Of a stretch of 64,000 nucleotides of DNA, positions 32,705 to 40,397 are shown piece after piece; the stretch's first letter is position 1; each line of letters starts with the position of its first letter. The stretch covers positions 310,001 to 374,000 of the forward strand of contig JAILXV010000004.1 in the NCBI GenBank assembly GCA_045430285.1, given 5' to 3'. The notes below the pieces were generated by a model that had not been told where the DNA came from, made no database searches, and saw nothing but the letters and a program-made list of their open reading frames with translations. The position numbers and the translations under genes are program-made. The DNA is from Agarilytica sp045430285. GTDB lineage: Bacteria; Pseudomonadota; Gammaproteobacteria; Pseudomonadales; Cellvibrionaceae.

Positions 32705-33299
32705 GCTTTTGATCGCAGAAGATCAGGCCTTAGTGAGAGGTGCAATTAGTGCGCTGCTGCAACTGGATCCCGATATCGATGTTGTAGCCCAAGCTGAAGA
32801 TGGGGAAGAGGCTCTGCGTATACTGCAGGAAAAGTCTGTAGACCTTGTTCTTACTGATATAGAAATGCCCAATATGACAGGCTTAGAGCTTGTGGTGCTT
32901 GTTAAGCACCGCTTCCCAGATATCAAAATGGTAATTATGACCACCTTTTCTCGGGCGGGTTATATTCGACGAGCGCTAGAGGCCGGCGTAGATGGTTTTA
33001 TCCTAAAAGAGGCGCCTTCGGACTATTTGGTTACGTCGATAAAGAAAATCATGCAAGGCCAAAAAATTATTGATCCGGAGCTTGCCATGAGTGCATTAGG
33101 TGATCGTGACCCACTGAGTGATAAAGAGCGAAAGGCGCTACGTTATGCAGGCGAAGGGCTAAAAACAAGTGACATCGCTGCAAAGCTGTTTTTGTCCGAG
33201 GGTACTGTCCGCAACTACCTCTCTGAAGCCATCTCCAAGCTTAATGCTACTAATAGGATCGATGCCGCTCGCATTGCGCATCAAAAAGGGTGGTTGTAA
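32697..33299 (+). CDS. LuxR/NarL-family response regulator (DesR-like)
   Basis: 200 residues. Receiver domain with the acidic pair AEDQ, phospho-Asp54 in LVLTDIEMPNMTG, Thr in MTTFSRAGYIRRAL and Lys in FILKEAPSDYL. The C-terminal LuxR-type HTH reads LSDKERKALRYAGEGLKTSDIAAKLFLSEGTVRNYLSEAISKLNATNRIDAARIA. It partners the overlapping kinase gene. The likely target is the palindrome at 30698, which would make the TPR gene and the pair one regulated unit. Confidence 0.92.
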   Translation: MIKLLIAEDQALVRGAISALLQLDPDIDVVAQAEDGEEALRILQEKSVDLVLTDIEMPNMTGLELVVLVKHRFPDIKMVIMTTFSRAGYIRRALEAGVDGFILKEAPSDYLVTSIKKIMQGQKIIDPELAMSALGDRDPLSDKERKALRYAGEGLKTSDIAAKLFLSEGTVRNYLSEAISKLNATNRIDAARIAHQKGWL

Positions 33300-33492
33300 G
33301 GTTTGGGGTATATATTTTTAGTTGTTAATTTCTATGAAAATCAAACCGTTATCGTGCTATTTTCGGCGCAGAACGGGCAGGAGTTTGGTAAGGTAAAACA
33401 AGAAATACTTCCATCAAAAGCCTATTTTGATGTATGATGCCCGCCCAAGTGACCGCTAGCGGTTATTTAGCGTGATTTTTGCGCAGCGATCG

Positions 33493-33512
33493 ACCCCAAT
33501 TTGGGGTTTTTT
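33493..33512 (+). terminator. intrinsic terminator in the rimP leader, first
   Basis: ACCCCAA-t-TTGGGGT followed at once by TTTTT. It may end read-through from the response regulator gene or act as an attenuator. Confidence 0.7.
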
Positions 33513-33574
33513 AGTATCTGAGCGTCACAAAATGTGTGATTTCTCCGTTCCTCTGCTGTGTAACGAAGATAGAA

Positions 33575-33596
33575 ATGGGCTTAATGCCCATTTTTT
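33575..33596 (+). terminator. intrinsic terminator in the rimP leader, second
   Basis: ATGGGC-ttaat-GCCCAT with six T, ending 18 bp before the rimP start codon. Transcription of the essential downstream genes must pass it, so an attenuator role is likely. Confidence 0.7.
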
Positions 33597-33614
33597 GTTT
33601 CTAGTGGTAAAGCG

Positions 33615-34073
33615 ATGGCAGGCATACAGACTCAACTTGAAAATATCATCGAGCCAGCGGTTAACGCGCTCGGGTGTGATCTGTGGGGTGTCGAGTATTT
33701 TGTGCAGGGTAAAAAAACCTTGTTGCGGATATATATAGATAAGAAGCCCGATGGGGTTCTTATCGAAGATTGCGAAGCCGTAAGTCGACAAATAAGCAGC
33801 GTGATGGATGTAGAAGATCCTATCCGCGTCGAGTACACCCTAGAGGTGTCATCTCCAGGAATGGATTGTCGCTTATTTAAAATGTCGCAATATGCTGAGT
33901 TTGTCGGGCAAAAAGTGGCCATCAAATTACGAGTGGCCTTTGATGGTCGTAAAAAGTTTTCTGGCGTTCTCAAGGGACTTGAGGATGATGAAGTAGTTAT
34001 AGAAGTGGATGATGAGGAATACATCCTCCCTTATGAATTGATTGATCGGGCGAACGTTGTTCCCACGTTTTAG
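33615..34073 (+). CDS. rimP: ribosome maturation factor RimP
   Basis: 152 residues, normal length. The N-terminal domain has LENIIEPAVNALGCDLWGVEYF and LLRIYIDKKPDGVLIEDCEAVSRQISSVMD, then YTLEVSSPGMD, the family's most conserved block; the C-terminal SH3-like domain has FSGVLKGLEDDEVVIEVDD and ILPYELIDRANVVP. RimP helps assemble the 30S subunit. It is the first gene of the operon and lies 16 bp before nusA. The leader carries two terminators. Confidence 0.97.
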   Translation: MAGIQTQLENIIEPAVNALGCDLWGVEYFVQGKKTLLRIYIDKKPDGVLIEDCEAVSRQISSVMDVEDPIRVEYTLEVSSPGMDCRLFKMSQYAEFVGQKVAIKLRVAFDGRKKFSGVLKGLEDDEVVIEVDDEEYILPYELIDRANVVPTF

Positions 34074-34089
34074 GAGTTAGAGGCAACCA

Positions 34090-35577
34090 ATGAAAAAAGA
34101 AATATTGCTGGTCGCAGATGCTGTATCGAATGAAAAAGGCGTAGACCAGGATGTGATTTTTCAGGCGATTGAGCTGGCCTTGGCCACTGCAACCAAAAAG
34201 CGCTATGACGAAGAATCAGATATCAAGGTCACTATTGATCGTGAAACTGGAGACTATGTCACTGAGCGCCGCTGGGAGGTCGTGAGTGACGATGTGCTGG
34301 CTGAGTTAGGCACTCAGTTCACTACAGAAGAGGCCGCTGAAGCGAATCCCGAATTGAAAGTGGGCGATATTCACAAAGAGGTTGTTGAAAATGTCGACTT
34401 CGGTCGTATTGCGGCGCAAACAGCGAAGCAAGTTATCGTGCAAAAAGTACGTGAGGCTGAGCGCGCTCAAATTGTTGAGCAATATCAAAGTCGTACTGGC
34501 GAGCTTATATCGGGCACTGTAAAGAAAGTAACACGAGACAATATTATTGTTGACCTCGGTGGTAACGCTGAAGGCTTATTGCCAAGAGAAGAATTGGTTG
34601 GTCGTGAAGTGTTTCGGATGAATGACCGAGTGCGCGCACTATTGGTTGAAGTCCGCCCTGAAGTGCGTGGCCCACAATTGTTTTTGAGTCGTGCATGTTC
34701 AGAAATGCTTGTAGAGTTGTTTAAAATCGAAGTGCCAGAGATTTCTGAAGAAGTAATCAATCTCCGTGGCGCAGCGCGTGACCCTGGTTCTCGCGCAAAA
34801 ATTTCCGTATCAACCAACGATGGCCGCATGGATCCTGTGGGCGCGTGTGTTGGTATGCGAGGCTCACGTGTTCAGGCCGTGTCAAATGAGTTGGGTAATG
34901 AGCGTATCGATATCGTGTTGTGGGATGATAACCCTGCGCAGTATGTGATTAACGCAATGGCGCCCGCTGAAATTGAATCCATCGTTGTCGACGAAGAAAC
35001 GGGTTCAATGGATTTGGCCGTTGGCCCAGATAATTTGGCGCAAGCGATTGGTCGCGGTGGTCAGAACGTGCGTTTGGCATCCGATCTGACGGGTTGGCAA
35101 ATCAATGTCATGAGCATTGAAGAGTGGAATGCGAAGCAGGAAGCAGAGGCCGGCAGTTCTATCGATGTATTTATAGAGCATCTTGATGTAGATGAAGATG
35201 TTGCAGGCGTATTAGTGGATGAAGGTTTTACCACGCTAGAAGAAGTTGCATACGTACCGATGGAAGAATTCTTGGCGATCGAAGGTTTTGATGAAGATAT
35301 TGCCAATGAATTACGCAGTCGTGCGAAAGATGCTTTGTTGACGCAAGCTTTAGCGTCGGAAGAGTCTGCCGAGAATACAGCGCCTCAGGAAGACTTGCTA
35401 ACGATGGAGGGCATGGATGATGCCTTGGCGAAAATATTAGGGGCACGTGGCGTGTGTTCGATGGAAGATCTTGCCGAGCAATCCGTTGATGAGTTAATGG
35501 ATATTGATGGTATGGACGAAGAGCGCGCAGGGACATTGATCTTAAAGGCGCGCGAACCATGGTTTGCTGAAGAATAA
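34090..35577 (+). CDS. nusA: transcription termination/antitermination factor NusA
   Basis: 495 residues, as in other gammaproteobacteria. N-terminal RNA-polymerase-binding domain, S1 domain from about residue 137 (GELISGTVKKVTRDNIIVDLGG), KH1 near 248 (PVGACVGMRGSRVQAV), KH2 near 320 (AIGRGGQNVRLASDLTGW) and two C-terminal acidic helix-hairpin-helix repeats (GFTTLEEVAYVPMEEFLAIEGF and the later GVCSMEDLAEQSVDELMDIDGM). It controls pausing, termination and rRNA antitermination, and in E. coli it represses its own operon, which fits the terminators in the rimP leader. Confidence 0.97.
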   Translation: MKKEILLVADAVSNEKGVDQDVIFQAIELALATATKKRYDEESDIKVTIDRETGDYVTERRWEVVSDDVLAELGTQFTTEEAAEANPELKVGDIHKEVVENVDFGRIAAQTAKQVIVQKVREAERAQIVEQYQSRTGELISGTVKKVTRDNIIVDLGGNAEGLLPREELVGREVFRMNDRVRALLVEVRPEVRGPQLFLSRACSEMLVELFKIEVPEISEEVINLRGAARDPGSRAKISVSTNDGRMDPVGACVGMRGSRVQAVSNELGNERIDIVLWDDNPAQYVINAMAPAEIESIVVDEETGSMDLAVGPDNLAQAIGRGGQNVRLASDLTGWQINVMSIEEWNAKQEAEAGSSIDVFIEHLDVDEDVAGVLVDEGFTTLEEVAYVPMEEFLAIEGFDEDIANELRSRAKDALLTQALASEESAENTAPQEDLLTMEGMDDALAKILGARGVCSMEDLAEQSVDELMDIDGMDEERAGTLILKAREPWFAEE

Positions 35578-35651
35578 ATCATGTGTATTTAACTTAAAAA
35601 ATTAGTGTTAGTAGAAAACAGAAAGAACTCTTTCGGGAACTTGAATAAATT

Positions 35652-38297
35652 ATGGCTGAAGTAACAGTAAGTGAACTCGCCACCTCAGTAGGTGCATCTG
35701 TAGATCGTATTTTGACGCAGATGAAGCAGGCTGGGTTGTCCCATGAAAATGCTGATGACGTTGTGTCTGATGAAGAAAAGCAGAAGCTTCTGGGTTTTTT
35801 GAAATCCAGTCATGGTAGCACCGCAGCAGCACCTAAAAAAATCACCCTAAAGCGGAAGACGACGACAACCCTAAAAACGGGTTCTGGCAGTTCGCGTAAA
35901 ACTGTGAACGTGGAAGTACGTAAGAAGCGTACCTACGTTAAGCGGGATGCTCCTGAAACAGAAGAAGAGTTAGAGACGCCAGCATTAGAAGTCGTTGAAG
36001 CTGAAGTTGAGTCAGTAGCGGCGGTTGAAGCTGAGCCTCCCGTTGAGGAAACGCCTGAAGTTGCTGTGGTTGAGAGCACCGCAACCGCGCCTACACCTTC
36101 TAGTTTTGTTGATGATGCTGAAATCTTGCGTCAGCGAGCGGCTACGGCCCGTAAAGAAGAAACGGAGAGAGCTGAGCAGTCCAAGAAGGACGAGCAAGAA
36201 AAGCGTAAGGCAGCTAAGACGAAAGCGGGAGCTGCTCCAGAAGTACCTGCGCCTGCTGCGGAAGATGAGCGTCATAAACACCTTAAAAAGACTAAGCATT
36301 CGGATGACTTTGATGATAAGGATGAGGACAAAGCGAAACACAGTAAGAAAGCGGGTAAAGCCGTTAAGAAAGTCGCTGGGCCTAAGAAAGTCGCTTCTGC
36401 TTTGGATTATGTTGAAGATAAGAGTGAAATCGACGAAGTCATTCATACCAAAAAGCCGAAACGCTTAGGTGGCTCGAGTGTAAAACGTCCGATTAAAATT
36501 AAAGTCGCGAATAAGCACGGCTTTAAACGTCCCACAGATAAGATTGTCCACACAGTAGAGTTGCCAGAAGAGCTTACAGTCGCTGAGCTTGCCTCACGCA
36601 TGAGTGTTAAAGCGGGCGAAGTCGTTAAGCAGTTGATGAAGCTTGGAACGATGGCAACAATGAATCAGCTTATCGACCAAGATACCGCGCAACTTGTTGT
36701 TGAAGAGTTCGGCCACAAGTTCGTATTGGTTAGCGCTGACGCTGTTGAAGAAAAACTAAAAGAAAGTGTTGAACATGATTCAGCAGAGATGGTTGGCCGT
36801 GCACCTATCGTGACGGTTATGGGCCATGTCGATCATGGTAAAACTTCTTTGCTTGATTATATTCGTAAAGCGAAAGTCGCTTCAGGTGAGGCGGGTGGTA
36901 TTACCCAGCATATCGGCGCTTATCGTGTGCAAACCGGTCATGGCGAATTGACCTTTTTGGATACACCAGGCCATGCCGCGTTTACCGCAATGCGAGCACG
37001 TGGTGCTCAGTGTACAGATGTTGTCATTCTTGTTGTCGCAGCAGATGATGGCGTGATGCCACAAACAGAAGAAGCTGTTCAGCACGCCCGTGCTGCAGGG
37101 GTTCCAATTGTTGTTGCGGTTAACAAAATCGATAAAGAAGCGGCTGATCCCGATCGTGTTAAAAACGAGCTTTCTGCAAAGGATGTTATCCCTGAAGATT
37201 GGGGTGGCGACACGCAGTTTATTCCTGTTTCAGCGTTGACCGGTGAAGGTATAGAAGAGCTTCTTGAAGCGGTTGCCTTACAATCTGAATTGTTGGAGCT
37301 TAAAGCGCCGATTGACGTGCCCGCTGGCGGTGTGGTTGTTGAATCGCGGATGGAAAAAGGCCGTGGTGTAGTTGCCACTGTGCTTGTTCAAAGCGGTCAC
37401 TTAAAAGGCGGCGACATATTGCTTGCCGGCCAAAGTTTTGGTCGTGTGCGAGCCATGACGAACGAATTTAGCGAGAAGATTAATGATGCTGGGCCATCTG
37501 TGCCAGTTGAATTGTTAGGTCTTGATTCTGCGCCGAATGCGGGTGATGAGTTCATTGTTGTATCTGACGAGCGCAAAGCACGCGAAGTTGTACAGTTCCG
37601 TGCAGAAAAAGAGCGCAATGAGCGTTTGCAGCGTCAACAAGCGGCCAAACTTGAAAATATGTTTGCGGGGCTTGGCGAAAACGAAACTAAGATCCTCCCT
37701 GTTGTGGTTAAGGCTGATGTTCGTGGTTCATTGGAAGCGATTCAGTCTGCATTGACTGAACTGGGTAATGACGAAGTTCAGGTGAATATCGTTGGCGGTG
37801 GCGTTGGTGGTATTACTGAGAACGACGTTAACCTTGCGCTGACTTCTGGTGCGATTGTGCTTGGCTTTAATGTACGAGCGGATGGTTCTGCCCGTAAGAT
37901 TGCAGAAACTGAATCCATAGAAATTCGTTATTACAGCATTATTTATCAATTGATCGATGAAGTGAAAAGTGCGCTTAGCGGCATGCTTGATCCTGAGCGT
38001 GTTGAAGAGATCGTGGGTATTGCTGAAGTGCGTGACGTATTCCGTTCGCCTAAGTTTGGCCAAGTTGCTGGTTGTATGGTGGTTGAAGGCTCTGTTCACC
38101 GCAACAAACCGATTCGTGTATTGCGTGACAACGTTGTGATCTTTGAAGGTGAATTGGAATCTTTGCGTCGATTTAAAGACGACGTCAATGAAGTGCGAAA
38201 CGGTACTGAGTGCGGCATCGGTGTGAAAAATTACGATGTTAAAGTGGGTGACCAAATCGAAGTGTTTGAAGTTAAAGAGCTGGCTCGAGAACTGTAG
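35652..38297 (+). CDS. infB: translation initiation factor IF-2
   Basis: 881 residues. N-terminal IF2_N module (VTVSELATSVGASVDRILTQM), a long charged Lys/Glu/Ala linker (about 60-290), a second IF2_N (LTVAELASRMSVKAGEVVKQL), then the GTPase domain with GHVDHGKT (391-398), DTPGH, NKID and SALTG, followed by domains II-IV (GGGVGGITENDV, GFNVRADGSARK). It brings fMet-tRNA to the 30S subunit. The segment between 36000 and 36500 is compositionally biased and creates long spurious frames in other phases. It lies in the order nusA-infB-rbfA as expected. Confidence 0.97.
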   Translation: MAEVTVSELATSVGASVDRILTQMKQAGLSHENADDVVSDEEKQKLLGFLKSSHGSTAAAPKKITLKRKTTTTLKTGSGSSRKTVNVEVRKKRTYVKRDAPETEEELETPALEVVEAEVESVAAVEAEPPVEETPEVAVVESTATAPTPSSFVDDAEILRQRAATARKEETERAEQSKKDEQEKRKAAKTKAGAAPEVPAPAAEDERHKHLKKTKHSDDFDDKDEDKAKHSKKAGKAVKKVAGPKKVASALDYVEDKSEIDEVIHTKKPKRLGGSSVKRPIKIKVANKHGFKRPTDKIVHTVELPEELTVAELASRMSVKAGEVVKQLMKLGTMATMNQLIDQDTAQLVVEEFGHKFVLVSADAVEEKLKESVEHDSAEMVGRAPIVTVMGHVDHGKTSLLDYIRKAKVASGEAGGITQHIGAYRVQTGHGELTFLDTPGHAAFTAMRARGAQCTDVVILVVAADDGVMPQTEEAVQHARAAGVPIVVAVNKIDKEAADPDRVKNELSAKDVIPEDWGGDTQFIPVSALTGEGIEELLEAVALQSELLELKAPIDVPAGGVVVESRMEKGRGVVATVLVQSGHLKGGDILLAGQSFGRVRAMTNEFSEKINDAGPSVPVELLGLDSAPNAGDEFIVVSDERKAREVVQFRAEKERNERLQRQQAAKLENMFAGLGENETKILPVVVKADVRGSLEAIQSALTELGNDEVQVNIVGGGVGGITENDVNLALTSGAIVLGFNVRADGSARKIAETESIEIRYYSIIYQLIDEVKSALSGMLDPERVEEIVGIAEVRDVFRSPKFGQVAGCMVVEGSVHRNKPIRVLRDNVVIFEGELESLRRFKDDVNEVRNGTECGIGVKNYDVKVGDQIEVFEVKELAREL

Positions 38298-38352
38298 TGA
38301 TTTATAGCGCAGTTACGGGTAAGTATAGGCTTTACGTTTTAAAGAGTGATTA

Positions 38353-38739
38353 ATGCCAAGAGAATTTAAACGCGCTGACCGAGTTAGTGATGCAATCCAG
38401 CGGAGTTTGGCGCGGATCATTCAGTCCGAAGTGCGGGACCCACGATTGGGTATGGTCAACATCAATGCTGTGTCAGTATCTCAAGATCTGACTGTGGCAA
38501 AGGTCTATGTCACCTTTGTTGGTCAGGACAGTGAAGCGGAAGATAAGATCAAGGTGGATGTGTTAAATAATGCATCGAGCTTTATGCGCAGTTTGATGGC
38601 GAAAGATGTCAAAATGCGTATCGTCCCTCGCTTACAGTTTATATATGATGCTTCCGTTGTTCGTGGTCAGCAAATGACGGACCTAATTGATAAGGCTTTG
38701 TCTGCAGACCGTGCTCACCCCTCTGACGACGAGAAGTAA
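38353..38739 (+). CDS. rbfA: 30S ribosome-binding factor RbfA
   Basis: 128 residues: RADRVSDAIQRSLARIIQSEVRDPRLGMVNINAVSVSQDLTVAKVYVTF is the canonical RbfA N-terminal fold, followed by the AxG-like kink and RIVPRLQFIYDAS. It binds the 30S subunit during 16S rRNA 5'-end maturation and cold adaptation. It ends 3 bp before truB and is part of the same operon. Confidence 0.96.
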   Translation: MPREFKRADRVSDAIQRSLARIIQSEVRDPRLGMVNINAVSVSQDLTVAKVYVTFVGQDSEAEDKIKVDVLNNASSFMRSLMAKDVKMRIVPRLQFIYDASVVRGQQMTDLIDKALSADRAHPSDDEK

Positions 38740-38742
38740 ACG

Positions 38743-39681
38743 ATGGGGCGAAAGCGAAAATTTGGGCGTCCAGTCAACGGCGTCATCTTGATAGATAAAA
38801 TTCCTGGCATGACATCGAACGATGTCGTACAAAAAGCAAAAAGACTTTTCTTTGCCTCTAAAGCGGGGCATACCGGCGCCTTGGATCCTTTGGCTACGGG
38901 TGTGCTGCCTATTTGCTTAGGTGAGGCCACAAAGTTTTCTCAGTATCTTCTCGACTCTGACAAGTGTTACGAAAGTGTTTTTCGCTTTGGTCAAACCACA
39001 GATACCGGTGATTCCGACGGTCAGGTAGTCTCTGAAGCGGAGACAGGGGCTCTTACTGAAGCGCAGGTGATTTCAGCGATGGCCGCCTATCAAGGTGATA
39101 TTCAGCAAATCCCCCCCATGTACTCTGCACTTAAGAAAGATGGCCAGCCACTATATAAGTTGGCGAGAGAAGGGATCGAAGTAGAGCGAGATGCGCGCGC
39201 AGTGACTATTCATGCCTATGAACTACTGGAGTTTTGCCCTGGAAGCAGCGCAAGTGCGAAAGTTCGTATCTCTTGTAGTAAAGGCACCTATGTTCGGAGT
39301 CTAGCTGAGGATTTGGGGCGAGATTTGGGCTGTGGTGCACATGTTGCTGAGTTACGACGCATACAAACGGGCGAGTTCAGTATTGAGGGGGCATATACAC
39401 TCGCAGAACTTGAAGAGATGCGAGGCGAAGGTCGGGCAGAAGTTCTGGATGAGCACCTTTTGAGTGTTGATGCACCAGTGCAGAGCTTCCCTTGTTTGAA
39501 GCTAGATGATGACGGGGCTTTCTATTTTGGCCGAGGTCAGGCCGTAATGGATAGCCAGGTCTACCGTATTGGGGAAGAAGGTGATACAGTGCGCGTCTTT
39601 CGTGAGGCTGGCGAATTTTTGGGCCTGGGCGAAATTACCGATGATGGAAGAATTACCCCTAAACGTTTGGTTGTATCCTAG
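38743..39681 (+). CDS. truB: tRNA pseudouridine(55) synthase TruB
   Basis: 312 residues. Motif I KIPGMTSNDVV, catalytic motif GHTGALDPLATGVLP with Asp48, the YESVFRFGQTTDTGDSDG block, PPMYSALKKDGQPLYKLAREG, and RISCSKGTYVRSLAEDLG. The C-terminal part is a PUA-like domain (ALDDDGAFYFGRGQAV region). TruB makes the T-loop pseudouridine of tRNAs. It follows rbfA by 3 bp. Confidence 0.97.
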   Translation: MGRKRKFGRPVNGVILIDKIPGMTSNDVVQKAKRLFFASKAGHTGALDPLATGVLPICLGEATKFSQYLLDSDKCYESVFRFGQTTDTGDSDGQVVSEAETGALTEAQVISAMAAYQGDIQQIPPMYSALKKDGQPLYKLAREGIEVERDARAVTIHAYELLEFCPGSSASAKVRISCSKGTYVRSLAEDLGRDLGCGAHVAELRRIQTGEFSIEGAYTLAELEEMRGEGRAEVLDEHLLSVDAPVQSFPCLKLDDDGAFYFGRGQAVMDSQVYRIGEEGDTVRVFREAGEFLGLGEITDDGRITPKRLVVS

Positions 39682-39768
39682 AGAGCTCTGGGTTTTGGGT
39701 CGGTAAACAGTAAGTTTTAGCCGATTTGGTGGATTGATATTAACGATTCACCCAGTTTGGCGCAGAAT

Positions 39769-39859
39769 TGGGAGCTTACTCCCATAGACCTACCTGTAAA
39801 TATGCACGGGTAGGCCGTAAATAGGAAGGTGGTAGCAAACGATTGTAAGCACTCCTTCC
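39769..39859 (+). promoter_or_regulatory. structured rpsO leader, probable S15 autoregulatory region
   Basis: Three hairpins precede rpsO: TGGGAG-ctta-CTCCCA (39769-39784), CCTACCTGT/ACGGGTAGG with one G-U pair (39789-39814), and GGAAGG/CCTTCC (39824-39859). The last ends about 32 bp before the rpsO start. S15 represses its own translation through leader structures in many bacteria; the exact fold differs between lineages. Confidence 0.5.
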
Positions 39860-39890
39860 ATGCATATTCATTGTATATGAGGAAAATGTT

Positions 39891-40160
39891 ATGGCACTAA
39901 GTGCACAAGAGAAGCAAACTATTTTACAAGAGCATCAAGTTGCTGAAGGTGATACGGGTTCTCCCGAAGTTCAAGTAGCTTTGTTGACGGCAAACATCAA
40001 CAAGTTACAAGGCCATTTTGCTGATCATAAGCAAGATCATCACTCTCGCCGCGGCTTGATTCGCATGGTTAACCAACGTCGTAAGTTGTTGGATTACCTC
40101 AAAGGCAAAGACGTCAATCGTTATGCCTCGCTCATTAAGAAATTAGGCTTACGCCGCTAA
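39891..40160 (+). CDS. rpsO: 30S ribosomal protein S15
   Basis: 89 residues, exact family length: EHQVAEGDTGSPEVQVALLTANINKLQGHFADHKQDHHSRRGLIRMVNQRRKLLDYL and the C-terminal RYASLIKKLGLRR are conserved throughout. S15 binds the 16S rRNA central domain early in 30S assembly. It has its own leader and a terminator, and pnp follows, as in E. coli. Confidence 0.98.
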   Translation: MALSAQEKQTILQEHQVAEGDTGSPEVQVALLTANINKLQGHFADHKQDHHSRRGLIRMVNQRRKLLDYLKGKDVNRYASLIKKLGLRR

Positions 40161-40166
40161 AAAATG

Positions 40167-40191
40167 TGCCCGCTTTCTGCGGGCATTTTTT
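40167..40191 (+). terminator. intrinsic terminator after rpsO
   Basis: TGCCCGC-tttct-GCGGGCA followed by TTTTTT. It separates rpsO from pnp, which may still be reached by read-through. Confidence 0.88.
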
Positions 40192-40397
40192 GTTTTACGG
40201 GCATCGTAAATCTTCTCTGCTAATCAGCATCTTGGATATTTCGACACATTATGGACACCACTGCGGATTGCCTCGGGCGAATTCCTCAGTTGTTGCTATA
40301 ACTTGTTTTGTAAGATTTTCTATAAATAAAACGTTGTTTAATCAAAGTAAGTAATTGTTTGGTGCAATGGGGCATCAGCAAAAAGAAGGATAAAAAA

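Larger units (their letters stand above)
33300..33614 (+). other. leader region of the rimP-nusA-infB operon, no gene
   Basis: No gene or tRNA is seen here, although secG and tRNA genes commonly occupy this place in related bacteria. It contains the palindrome CCGCTAGCGG near 33450, possible promoter elements (TATGAT near 33433), and two intrinsic terminators listed separately. A structured leader before rimP-nusA fits NusA-dependent attenuation known in E. coli. Confidence 0.5.

Noticed and set aside
33300..33614. tRNA gene before rimP
   Set aside because: The region was read for a cloverleaf because tRNA genes are common here; only terminators and a short palindrome are present.
36012..36468. 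Long open frames on both strands inside infB
   Set aside because: They arise from the Lys/Glu/Ala-rich linker of IF-2; no start signals or family resemblance.
37728..38255. Minus-strand frame of 175 codons within infB
   Set aside because: Antisense to conserved IF-2 domains; low-complexity shadow without ribosome site.
40359..40397. N-terminal extension of PNPase from an upstream TTG
   Set aside because: The GTG at 40398 has a proper ribosome binding site and matches the family N-terminus.
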